Notes under the pieces: generated by a model
Databases searched by the model: none
Seen by the model: the letters and a program-made list of their open reading frames with translations, nothing else
What the model was told of the DNA's origin: nothing
Position numbers and translations under genes: made by a program
Assembly (NCBI RefSeq): GCF_964204865.1
Contig: NC_135257.1
Coordinates: forward strand, 1,116,001 to 1,180,000
Direction: 5' to 3'
From: Styela clava
Lineage: Eukaryota > Chordata > Ascidiacea > Stolidobranchia > Styelidae
Length of the DNA stretch: 64,000 bases
In this document: piece by piece, positions 49,485 through 58,350 of the stretch
Numbering within the stretch: the stretch's first letter is position 1
How the letters are laid out: the number at the start of each line of letters is the position of its first letter

Positions 49485-52400
49485 TCACAGACAGTTGGTT
49501 AAAAATTCTAATTCCTTTATGAAATTTGGTAATTTTCGAACTTTTTCTATATTTCTCCGACATGTTATTGAAGTTTGTATCTGTTTTATGACTGTTTGAA
49601 CGTTAGGTATCTTTTTTTGAAATATAACAGCATTTCTTTCTAACCAGATCTTATATCTTGTTATTGATATAAGTAATACTATAATGTTTTCATGAAAATC
49701 TGAAAAAAATACACTGTTCATTTGGGAAAAATCTAATAAAATGCAGGTCAAATAGTCTTCTCTTAAATTACTAATTTTCCTAATAACAGAAAAAATATAA
49801 TCATATATAAGTTGAGTGAATTCACATCTCAAAAATAAATGTGATATAAATTCTGGTTCTTTGCCACAGAGGGCACACAAATCATTTCCAGAAATCCACT
49901 TTATTCTTGCATGGGTTTTTAAAGGTAAAATTTCCCACATAAGTTTGTAATCAAAAGTTTTCAAATAATTTGGCAGTATTTTCCTGTGAATACTCTTGCA
50001 TGAATTCTCTATACTTCCACCACGTAAAAACACTAATCTAGAACCATTTAAAGAATTAACGATTTTATTGTAGAGCACTCTATGATTACCTTGAATAAAT
50101 TCATTTGATTTCAAATTATTCGTCCTGATGAAATCAAGAATAGCTTTATAAAATTGATTAGGAACAAATTTATGTAAAACACTGTTATTCGTCGACATTC
50201 TAAAGAACACACATAGTTGATGTCCAATGTTAGTTTCAGTATAATCCATTATAGTTTTTCTATCATTACTTGGGATGTTTCCCATTCTTTCACTGTAATA
50301 ATCAAATGCAGTCATTGAATACAAACACATTGTAAAAATTGGAATGTTTATGATGTCATAGCCACCGAATGGTTTTTCTTTACTTAATGTTTCAATGTTT
50401 AATAACGTCTTCTTACCACCAAATACAAATTTAACAATTTCATCATTGATTTCTCTACTAATTGATAATGTCATTGGAAATATTTTGGCACAGTATAGGA
50501 ATAATGGAAGTATTTTCATTTTTACTACTAAACACTTTCCATCGAAAGTGAGTGGAATATCACATAAATCTTCAATTTCATTTTTTGCTTTGTTCAAGCA
50601 GTTTGTCCAATTAGTTTCACTAGTATTGTAGTTCGCAAAGGTAACATTTAACACTTTTAGTTCTTTAACTGTTGTTACGCTTGTATGAAAATTGCTTTTC
50701 CATAATCCCAGTTTCATTAATTTTGTTTTTCTTGTATTAAGCTTGAATCCAGTAGCAATTTCAAATTGAACAATCTTGTTTAACGCATTTTGGACTGTTT
50801 TACGATTTCTCAGTGTTAACGTAATATCATCTGCAAATCCCAGACTTTTAATTTCCTTATTTGTAGGAGTCATGATTCCATGAATTTCTTTACATTTATT
50901 AATATAACATAGCAGCGGTTCAATTGCAATGATGAACATATGTAAACTCAATGGGTCACCTTGTCTTACACCTCGTTGTAGCTTTATTTTTCCGCTGAGA
51001 TATCCATTTATTAGAATCCTTGATTCTGCATCCAAATAGAGATCTTTTGTAAGTTGTAAGAATTTGCTTGTGAATCCAAACTTTTCCAAAACATTGTACA
51101 AGTATTCTAAGTCAACAGAGTCGAAAGCCTTGTTAAAATCTAAAGATATTAGTGTTGATTCATATGATTTATGTTGTTCTTGAGCACATAAATCTCTTAA
51201 AATAAATAATGTGTCCGTTATTTTCCGTCCTGGTACTGCTGTCTGATGAGGGTTGATGATTTCTGGTAGTACTTTTTTGATTCTGTTGGCTATAATTTTT
51301 GTAAATATTTTATAGTCAGTGTTCAATAGAGTTATTGGTCTGTAATTCATTATATCTTCTTGTTCTCCATTTTTATATATTAAAGTCGTATATCCCAATT
51401 TAATTTCTTTTGGGATGGTCGATTTGTCGAACATTTCTTGTATTATTTCGAAAACATCTTGACCCACTATATCCCAGCATTGCTTGTAAAACTCTACACT
51501 GAGTCCGTCAGGACCAGGTGTTTTGTTGTTTTTCATTGCTTTAATTGCTTCTGAAACTTCTTCGAGTTCAATGTCTTTCTGCAACATATCATTATCAGCA
51601 GTTTCAATTTTTGTGTCGACTGGAATTGCATCGAGGAATTCTTTTTGAATTTGTTCATTCGTTGTCTTTTTATTGAATAGTTCTTGGTAAAAATCTTGTA
51701 CAATTTGCATTTTGTCTCCCAATTTATTTTGGATAATTCCATCCTTGTTCTTTAACTTTTGAATGGACTTTTCTTTATTCCTCTTTCTTAATTTCTTGAA
51801 GAAGGATTTGGTACATTTTTCTTGATTATCATAGGAATCTGCCATGTTTTGTATTCGAATCTTGTTATCTCTTTCTTTTTGTTTTTTAGCCAAATTTTGC
51901 TTCATTTTGTTAAATTGAGTGAGAACTCTTTCTCCCATGTCTAACCTTTTTTTTAACTCTTGTAATTGGTTCATTTCGTTGTTGTACTCGTTTTGAGCTT
52001 TTTTAGCCAATTTCACTGAGTAGCAAACATTCAACTCTTTGATCTTATTCTTCATTTCAATCCACCATTTTGTTTTATTCTCAAAAAAGAATTTCAATGT
52101 TTTCCAGTTTGTCCACCTGTGTTTCAGTTCATTTTTAAATTGTTGATTGTCGTACACTGATGTATTATTTTTCCAGTAGCCTTTACCTCTTTCATCTTTT
52201 GTTTGGTTTATTTCTAACTGAATTGAGAAGATATCGTGATCAGACAAGTAAGTAGATTTACATTCAAAATTTTTTATATTACAATTTTTTGCAGAACAAT
52301 AAATTCTATCAAGTCTCGCTTGTATTGAATTATTTCTCCATGTATAAAATGGAGGAGCTTTGGGGAAACATTCTACAGAATCTATCATGTCAAAGCTTCT

Positions 52401-52931
52401 TACAAGTTCATTAAGAGCTTCCGAGACATATTCTCTTCTACTTCTTTTTGCAGTTGTAGATCGGTCTCTTTCAGGGTCGTGGACACAATTTGTATCGCCT
52501 CCTAATATAATGGGATATTGGGTATTTACAAATCTGTATATGTTTTTATAAAATAGTTCTTGGGTTGTGATATTCGTTCGACATGGTGCGTATATATTAA
52601 CAAAATGCATTTTTTCTCCAAATACATTTATATCAGTAGTAATCACTCTTCCAGTATTATCCCATTTGGTGTTTTCAAATTCAAACGTGGCTAATTTTGA
52701 CATTGTTAAAATTGCAACTCCTCTTGAATTGGATGTTGCAGAATTCCATAAGCTGTGTCCCCATAACCACTCTCTACTCCATTTTAATTCAACTTCCGGT
52801 GTGCTATGAGTTTCTTGGAGGAATAGCAAATCTGCTTTACATTTTGAAAGTTCTTGAAATAAGTTTTTTCGTTTCATATCTTCTCTTAGACCCTTGACAT
52901 TGAGAGTGAGTATGGTGAGATAAACCACCAT
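49485..52931 (-). CDS. Tx1/L1-type LINE ORF2: endonuclease and reverse transcriptase
   Basis: 1,148 residues without interruption. The endonuclease is at about residues 5-235 (LNVKGLREDMKRKN, LFLQETHST, GGDTNCVHDPERDRS, LSDHDIFSI). A Lys-rich linker with coiled-coil character follows. The reverse transcriptase is at about 460-760 (NNKTPGPDGLSVEFYKQCWD, SLDFNKAFDSVD, QRGVRQGDPLSLHMFIIAIE, the catalytic FADD). A C-terminal CCHC zinc motif (CALCGKEPEFISHLFLRC) lies near residue 1020. LNVKGLR, QETHST and the C-terminal knuckle place it in the L1/Tx1 group; the finer clade is inference. Confidence 0.93.
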   Translation of the reverse strand: MVVYLTILTLNVKGLREDMKRKNLFQELSKCKADLLFLQETHSTPEVELKWSREWLWGHSLWNSATSNSRGVAILTMSKLATFEFENTKWDNTGRVITTDINVFGEKMHFVNIYAPCRTNITTQELFYKNIYRFVNTQYPIILGGDTNCVHDPERDRSTTAKRSRREYVSEALNELVRSFDMIDSVECFPKAPPFYTWRNNSIQARLDRIYCSAKNCNIKNFECKSTYLSDHDIFSIQLEINQTKDERGKGYWKNNTSVYDNQQFKNELKHRWTNWKTLKFFFENKTKWWIEMKNKIKELNVCYSVKLAKKAQNEYNNEMNQLQELKKRLDMGERVLTQFNKMKQNLAKKQKERDNKIRIQNMADSYDNQEKCTKSFFKKLRKRNKEKSIQKLKNKDGIIQNKLGDKMQIVQDFYQELFNKKTTNEQIQKEFLDAIPVDTKIETADNDMLQKDIELEEVSEAIKAMKNNKTPGPDGLSVEFYKQCWDIVGQDVFEIIQEMFDKSTIPKEIKLGYTTLIYKNGEQEDIMNYRPITLLNTDYKIFTKIIANRIKKVLPEIINPHQTAVPGRKITDTLFILRDLCAQEQHKSYESTLISLDFNKAFDSVDLEYLYNVLEKFGFTSKFLQLTKDLYLDAESRILINGYLSGKIKLQRGVRQGDPLSLHMFIIAIEPLLCYINKCKEIHGIMTPTNKEIKSLGFADDITLTLRNRKTVQNALNKIVQFEIATGFKLNTRKTKLMKLGLWKSNFHTSVTTVKELKVLNVTFANYNTSETNWTNCLNKAKNEIEDLCDIPLTFDGKCLVVKMKILPLFLYCAKIFPMTLSISREINDEIVKFVFGGKKTLLNIETLSKEKPFGGYDIINIPIFTMCLYSMTAFDYYSERMGNIPSNDRKTIMDYTETNIGHQLCVFFRMSTNNSVLHKFVPNQFYKAILDFIRTNNLKSNEFIQGNHRVLYNKIVNSLNGSRLVFLRGGSIENSCKSIHRKILPNYLKTFDYKLMWEILPLKTHARIKWISGNDLCALCGKEPEFISHLFLRCEFTQLIYDYIFSVIRKISNLREDYLTCILLDFSQMNSVFFSDFHENIIVLLISITRYKIWLERNAVIFQKKIPNVQTVIKQIQTSITCRRNIEKVRKLPNFIKELEFLTNCL

Positions 52932-52961
52932 GAATTAAGTATATTTGACTAACTTGATTTA

Positions 52962-54266
52962 CTAAAGGTTTTGGGAAGTTTGCAATCTGGTTGAGGGATA
53001 TTTCTCTTCACCCATCTGTTGTAATAGTTCGTTAGCTTGTTTCAGAGACAAAGTTTTTTTCTTTTTTGGGGAACGAGATCGAGACTTAGATGTTCCTTTT
53101 CGATTCTTTTTCTTGTTAGGTGGTTGGCTTGTACTGTGATCAGGTTGAGCAATATATGGGATCGTTTTGTCAATACTTTTTGAACTATCTGTTGGCGTTT
53201 TGTCAATACTTTTTGAACTATCTGTTTTGTCAATACTTTTTGAACTATCTGTTGGCGGTGTTATGCCATCTGTTATATTTTCTTCATCACTGTCACTTAT
53301 TCCAGACAAGTTTCCGAAGAGACCAGCTTGGAGAAAAGCTGGTTTCGATGGATTTTCTTCAGCAGGTTTTTCTTCTGTATAGTCTACAGCTGGAGTGCTT
53401 TGTGTTTGTTGTTGTTTTGGTTCTTCTTGGTCTTCATGTTCTCTTTCAGTATTCATTTTTTCTTCATTATTGTTGTTCTCATTGTTTATTTCGCTGTGTT
53501 TTTGTGTATCGTTTATTACAGTGACTTCTGGGTTTTTTTGCTCTGTATTCTTATACCTGACTAGTTTGGGATTGAAATTTTGAGTGCAATTCTGTTTGAA
53601 GTGTCCGGTTTCACCACAAACTCTGCAGGTAGGAACTTGGTTCCAGTATTTGACAAATGTGTAGTATCCTTTAATTTTTACATAGCTCTTTATGGGTTTA
53701 TCTTCTAATTGTCTTTTTTTCATGAAAAATCTACGAATACCGTTTTTTATTCCATATCTGTCTTTAAGTTGTAGGATATCACTTATCTCACCATGGTTGT
53801 TTTCAAAGTAATCCTTGACATAATGATCTTCCATTGGAATCGGGACTCTGTGTACAAAAATAGCAACGCTTTCTGGTACATGTAAACGGTGTGCTGGCAA
53901 AGTTTCATTGCCTTCTTTTTTCATGTTCCATAATTTTTCATCCCATTCTATTGCCATAGTTCTCGATTTGAATGTTATATCTGCTGTTGTTCGTGATGTC
54001 TCCATGAATCCATCAATCATGTTAATTTCAATTCCGACTTTTTGAAAAAAAGAGTATATCATCTCTCTATCGATGAATTTACCAGTACCGGTTGTTCCAT
54101 TTTTGTCTTCAAATTTCAAAGACATACATTTCGACCTATCAACACATTTTCTTTCTTCTTCGTCTTCTTGGACACGCGTCCCTTTAATTTTATCAGAGTA
54201 CAAGGCCATCTTCAATCTTCGTCCATTCCTGGCAGTCCAGGGAGGACAAGAATTAATATTATTCAA
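52962..54266 (-). CDS. Tx1/L1-type LINE ORF1: zinc-knuckle nucleic-acid-binding protein
   Basis: 434 residues. An N-terminal RRM-like region (VAIFVHRVPIPMEDHYVKDY and following) precedes one CCHC knuckle, CRVCGETGHFKQNC, at about residues 214-227. The rest is acidic, Glu/Gln-rich and low complexity, then Ser/Lys/Arg-rich. Three near-identical SSKSIDKT units lie at about residues 342-368, reflecting a DNA-level tandem duplication (53160-53240). It probably binds the element RNA. Confidence 0.87.
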   Translation of the reverse strand: MNNINSCPPWTARNGRRLKMALYSDKIKGTRVQEDEEERKCVDRSKCMSLKFEDKNGTTGTGKFIDREMIYSFFQKVGIEINMIDGFMETSRTTADITFKSRTMAIEWDEKLWNMKKEGNETLPAHRLHVPESVAIFVHRVPIPMEDHYVKDYFENNHGEISDILQLKDRYGIKNGIRRFFMKKRQLEDKPIKSYVKIKGYYTFVKYWNQVPTCRVCGETGHFKQNCTQNFNPKLVRYKNTEQKNPEVTVINDTQKHSEINNENNNNEEKMNTEREHEDQEEPKQQQTQSTPAVDYTEEKPAEENPSKPAFLQAGLFGNLSGISDSDEENITDGITPPTDSSKSIDKTDSSKSIDKTPTDSSKSIDKTIPYIAQPDHSTSQPPNKKKNRKGTSKSRSRSPKKKKTLSLKQANELLQQMGEEKYPSTRLQTSQNL

Positions 54267-54318
54267 GTTTATGATATTTTAATATATATATATATCTTAA
54301 TTATACAGCGACTTTATT

Positions 54319-55277
54319 GCATCAAAGTTGATGCGTTTGATTGCTTATATAAAGTAAATGCAACTTTGCAAGCTGTGTCGTTGTAAACCTACCAACCCAC
54401 CCCTGGGTATTGATCTTGGGGGAATCCCCTTATACAGTATTCAATTTTTTGCGTCGTGGTGATTAAAGCAACTTTTATACAAACTGTACACCTTTCCTTA
54501 GTAACAAGCCATAATGCGTTCAGTGCGTTCATTTTGATACGAAACTAAACAATTTATTTAGTTCTCACATGTGCGCTGCAAAACTCATTTTAGGCGTTTT
54601 TAGGGTCTCGTTTCACGGCTTATGGACCTTTGACCCCTGAAAATCGGTCTTACTACTTACAGTACTTAGTACTTACTGAATTGAACCAGAATGGACCTCT
54701 CCCCGAGCAGCGACTTCCTTGTTTATTTCGTGACATTGGCCAATCAGCAAGATGCAAAAAGTGGCGTAACAATACCCCGTTTTCGCATCCGCTCAGACAC
54801 TTTTTTCACTAAGACAGATTTTCAAGCGTGGTTGTAAACATTACCGGTACCTCGTTTTTGAACTCTATTCTTCAGTTTTGATTGTTGTATTTCGGAAACC
54901 TAAATATAAATCAGATAATTTAATGATCACTCTGTCTTCGTAGGAGTTTTAATTTAATTGCAGTAATAAAATATTAGTGTGGAAATAGCCTAGACTAGGC
55001 TAAAATTCTCTACCGGTACTTTTAAAAAACAGATTGTTGTATGCGATGAAACACATACCGGTACCCCATTTTACAGGCGCCAACTCGCAAAAGCATTCTT
55101 AAAATAGCCCCGAAAATTTTGCAATGGTACCGGTACCGGTAGAGTATAGGAAGAAGGTTCATAGAGCGCAGAAGAGATGGAAACATTTTCTTTCATTATT
55201 TATTAGCGTCTATGAAATTTTAAACAATTCGATGGGAAGCAGCATACAGTAGGTAGTAGAGAATGATCACGAGTTTA
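54319..55277. other. Intergenic, nothing recognised
   Basis: No supported exon. Isolated CCGGTACC-type motifs occur near 54843, 55013, 55063 and 55126-55140. A plus-strand TATATAAAG near 54346 has no gene attached. Confidence 0.35.
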
Positions 55278-55383
55278 CACAGTATGTGTACCGGTACCAG
55301 CTTAGGGTGTGTCATGAAGTATGTGCACCAAGATGACGCACAACCTGAACACAGTATGTGTACCAGGTTAGGGTGCGTCATGT
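55278..55383. repeat. Tandem, partial copies of the short palindromic repeat
   Basis: CAGTATGTGTACC..CTTAGGGTG at 55279 and CAGTATGTGTACCAGGTTAG at about 55352 flank GAAGTATGTGCACCAAGATG (55316). One and a half copies of the family seen at 44829 are arranged head to tail. Confidence 0.6.
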
Positions 55384-55804
55384 TTGGTTATTTACAGATT
55401 TTGAAAATTACGGATATAAACGTGATCATTCCCTACCACTGTATATTGTTTCCCATTAAATTGTTTGAAATTTCACGGACGCTAATAAATAATGAACGAA
55501 CGAAACGAAAAATCTCTTCTTCGCTTTTTCCCTCACTTCTGCGCTGTTTCGCGCTCTTCTGCGCTCTATTCGATAAGTAGTAAGACCTGCTATACCGGTA
55601 CCTGTATAGTCTACTAAAAACATTATCGGCAGGGCAGAAAGTCAGTTCTGCTATTACAAAACTTCAATCTAGTAAAGTCAGAAAGTAGAACAATAACACG
55701 ATGGCAGCAATGTACCGTAAGCCATTTAAATGCGGATGTTGAAAAATATTTAGTGCAATAAACTGTGAAAAAAAAAGAAACAACAGGAAGACAGATTCAC
55801 CGGG

Positions 55805-55882
55805 CTGACAGACAACTCGACTACACGGACAACTCACCAGAGACAACTCGACTACCTAGAGGCCTGGTGAGTTGTCCGTCTT
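55805..55882. repeat. Palindrome related to the MULE termini
   Basis: ACGGACAACTCACCAG (55825-55840) is matched perfectly in inverse by CTGGTGAGTTGTCCGT (55864-55879). ACAACTCGACTAC occurs twice around it. AACTCACCAG and ACAACTCGACTAC are also sub-motifs of the MULE TIR at 56299-56520. Confidence 0.7.
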
Positions 55883-56298
55883 TTGGCATTTTCTACGGTG
55901 GTGTTTTAGGTCTATAGAAATGCGTTTTTGATATTTTTAGTGCTCAAATGTTGAGAAAAATACATAAATATGCTCTAGAAAGCATTTTTATTTGTATAAG
56001 TGGCTTATTTTGATCATGTTTTATGAATACAAATACAGTCTACAGACGAAATTGGAGTAACGTTAGCGAAGTTAGACTGTTGACTTATAGCAGAGCCATT
56101 ATAAATGGCTCTGCTTATAGGACTGTGTTCGTTTAATTTTTTGAACTTTATTGGTATTAAATGTTTTGAATGAGCACCTTCAAATATATTAAAACCTTTA
56201 GACTTCACAGTAACACTTAAATATTAATGAATGTGAGCTCAGTAGTCTATGGTTGTAGTAGTCTAAACTCGCCTACGGCAGTCGCCCGACAGGCCGTC

Positions 56299-56520
56299 AA
56301 CTCACCAGTCGAGCAAACGCTCTGCGACGTGACGTCATCGATGCTCGAAGTGAAGACAACTCGACTACCGAGCAACGAGAGGCAGACAACTCATCAGTCG
56401 AGCAATCGCTCTGCGATATCGATGCTCGAGGAGAAGACATTGCTTTGCAAAACGCAGACTCAAGAGTTGCATAGCATTTACTTAGTGCCGACTGATATTA
56501 ATTGTAAGCCAACTCACCAC
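56299..56520 (+). repeat. Left TIR of the MULE
   Basis: Contains an internal near-duplication: AACTCACCAGTCGAGCAAAC and AACTCATCAGTCGAGCAATC each lead to CGCTCTGCGA and ATCGATGCTCGA. Confidence 0.82.
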
Positions 56521-56797
56521 CTGAGTAGTCTACCAGCCGACGGCTAGGTTCCATCTGCTGGGATACAACAATCGGGTTGGAGTCATGATGGGTGTCATGG
56601 GCCTGGTAGCAGTCCAGGCACTCCCACTCAAACGTGACGTCCTGTTTTTTTAATAGCCTGTACTGTTCCCTTGTCATTGCCACACCTGAATTATTAAAAC
56701 ATTTGCGATGAAACCAATTTCGACAGACGTCACAGATGAGTCCCTCCTGCTTCATGGAAACGTTGTCGTCACATCTCTTGCACATATTTGGAGTCAT
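56498..56797 (-). CDS. PHD-finger protein carried by the MULE
   Basis: 99 residues with a Cys4-His-Cys3 PHD finger: CKRC (6-9), CDVC, WFHRKC, WECLDC. PHD fingers read histone H3 tails or act as protein docks. The gene starts 56797 and reads into the left TIR, where the frame closes (56498), so its end may be element-derived or the protein may be truncated. It runs divergently from the transposase. No intron is evident. A role in targeting or regulating transposition is inference. Confidence 0.68.
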   Translation of the reverse strand: MTPNMCKRCDDNVSMKQEGLICDVCRNWFHRKCFNNSGVAMTREQYRLLKKQDVTFEWECLDCYQAHDTHHDSNPIVVSQQMEPSRRLVDYSGGELAYN

Positions 56798-56904
56798 CTT
56801 GAATTCTTGCGTAGTTTTTGTGGAGTTAATATACCGTTAGTCGTCCTCGTTTCAGTATAAAACTGTAATGAAAACGACTTCGGCTAATGAGTATTTACGT
56901 TTGT

Positions 56905-56998
56905 AAGGTGTCAGGCCGGCGATAATGAGGATTTGAACTCGGCGATAACCGAGCAGTAATCTAGGCGCGCGGCTTCATTATCACCGATCTGGCACCTT
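56905..56998. repeat. 94-bp palindromic MITE inside the MULE
   Basis: AAGGTGTCAGGCCGGCGATA at the left pairs with TCATTATCACCGATCTGGCA and CCTT at the right. It sits exactly between the divergent PHD and transposase genes. Confidence 0.65.
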
Positions 56999-57002
56999 AT
57001 CT

Positions 57003-57673
57003 AATCTCCGTGCATGGATATCACTTCACTCAGGCCATCATGAAGAAAGTGCGTCACAATAATTTGGCTCGCCTATACAACAAGTGAGTGGTTAACAATA
57101 TTTATATATGTCTTTGTACATCTTTCACTTCTTTTGTATTAACATGTTTTTATTTTGTTTTAGGGACGCTGGAACAAGAGACCTGATCAAGCATGTCATG
57201 GCGCTGTGCTATATACCACCTATGTTTATTACGTCCAGATTCAAATCACTGAAAGAAAAGATGCTAATCAAGAACTTCGCCGAATATTTTCAAAACACAA
57301 GACATACAACAGTGTCTGGACTCCCAATGATTGGTCAGTATTCGACGTAGAAATAAGAACGAACAATCATCTGGAAGGTTGGCACCGCCATTTTAACAGT
57401 ATAACTCGGAAAAATATGCCTTTTTACAGTTTAATCTCAACAATGTACGAGGTAAGTATAGGGATAGAGGCGGACGTTGTGGAGATTTTGGAAGAGAATG
57501 TTGTGGGGCGTGTCAACGGCAGGAATGCGGAAGCCAACGAGAGGGTGCAACGTGTCTGGGAACAGTTTAAGGAAGGAGAGTTATCTGTGGACTCTCTTGT
57601 TCGGAGGTGTTCAAGGATATACGTGCCGCAGTATTGCAAAGAGTATGTATGTAACGCAGCAAATTTCCCATAA
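57003..57673 (+). pseudogene. MULE transposase C-terminal part, frameshifted
   Basis: Exon 1 (ends 57083) encodes SVHGYHFTQAIMKKVRHNN and onward, the HFTQA segment that follows the MULE catalytic core. An 80-nt GT-AG intron (57084-57163) follows. Exon 2 reads DAGTRDLIKHVMALCYIPPM and FAEYFQNTRH in one frame, then, after a 1-nt slip near 57315-57335, TPNDWSVFDVEIRTNNHLEG and WHRHFNSITR in another. RTNN.EGWH is diagnostic for animal MULE transposases. The upstream core is absent, so this is a remnant. Confidence 0.74.
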
Positions 57674-57805
57674 CGTTTAGTATTCAAATAAAATTCATTA
57701 TTCGTAACGAAAAAGAAAACAAAACCTTCCATCCATTAAATTTCCCCATAACGTTTAGTATTCAAATATCATATTAAATTCATTAATCGTAACAAAAAGT
57801 AAACA
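57660..57805. repeat. Tandem duplication of about 78 bp
   Basis: AAATTTCCCATAACGTTTAG (57660) recurs as AAATTTCCCCATAACGTTTA (57737). Both are followed by GTATTCAAAT.. and CATTA.TCGTAAC. Confidence 0.75.
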
Positions 57806-57917
57806 TCATTTATCCATACTTCGGCCCTGTTTCTTTGCCAGGCGCAGCGACAGTGCCTATCTGTTCCTGGTTTTCTTCTGCAAAAAGAAATTCCAACTCT
57901 ATGACTGAAACCTTGCC

Positions 57918-58139
57918 GTGGTGAGTTGGCTTACAACTAATATCAGTCGGCACTAAGTAAACGCCATGCAACTCTTGAGTCTGCGTTTTGCAAAGCAATG
58001 TCTTCTCCTCGAGCATCGATATCGCAGAGCGATTGCTCGACTGGCGAGTTGTCTGCCTCTCGTTGCTTGGTAGTCGAGTTGTCTTCACCTCGAGCATCGA
58101 TGACGTCACGTCGCAGAGCGTTTGCTCGACTGGTGAGTT
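57918..58139 (-). repeat. Right TIR of the MULE
   Basis: Inverted copy of 56299-56520 with a few differences (for example a C for A before TCGAGCATC). Its length equals the left copy. Confidence 0.82.
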
Positions 58140-58350
58140 ACCAACTTTCATGACCTTTGACCGATGCTGCCAGCAACATTTTTTCTGGTGGTTAGGGGGA
58201 CAAGCGTCGTTTCGGTACTTGTTGACTTCAATCAACTTATTCAGTTATTTCTAAGTACTTGCTTGGAAGACCGGAAGGGCGCGTTGTGTGTAGTGTAGGT
58301 GTTGCTTTAATAGTATTTTTCATGTTATAAATTAAATACAGATTAAAAGA
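58140..58350. other. Spacer between MULE and THAP/DDE gene
   Basis: No boundary or coding segment is identified. It may contain the promoter of the following gene. Confidence 0.3.

Larger units (their letters stand above)
49175..54318 (-). mobile_element. Full-length Tx1/L1-type LINE with target duplication
   Basis: The element proper is about 49186-54307, on the minus strand. ORF1 (54266-52962), a 30-nt gap, ORF2 (52931-49485) and a 3' UTR of about 280 nt end in a long A tail (T run to 49186 on the plus strand). GCGACTTTATT occurs at both edges (49175-49185 and 54308-54318), an 11-bp target-site duplication. Both ORFs are open and the tail is long and uniform, which argues for a recent insertion. 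The 5' UTR is only about 40 nt and includes a TA run (54281-54297), so a slight 5' truncation is possible. Confidence 0.87.
56299..58139. mobile_element. Mutator-like (MULE) transposon with 222-bp TIRs
   Basis: 56299-56520 and 57918-58139 are long, nearly identical inverted repeats starting AACTCACCAGTCGAGCAAAC. Between them are a PHD-finger ORF (-) and the C-terminal part of a MULE transposase (+), transcribed away from each other. Long TIRs and the transposase motifs fit Mutator-like elements. I see no matching 9-10 bp target duplication at these edges (caggccgtc and accaacttt), so the true ends may lie slightly outside or have eroded. The transposase N-terminus, with its first catalytic residues, is missing, so this copy is defective. 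Confidence 0.75.

Noticed and set aside
57810-58235. 141-codon open frame on the minus strand
   Set aside because: Mostly a translation of the right MULE TIR; the left TIR gives the same peptide in a plus-strand frame. No domain.
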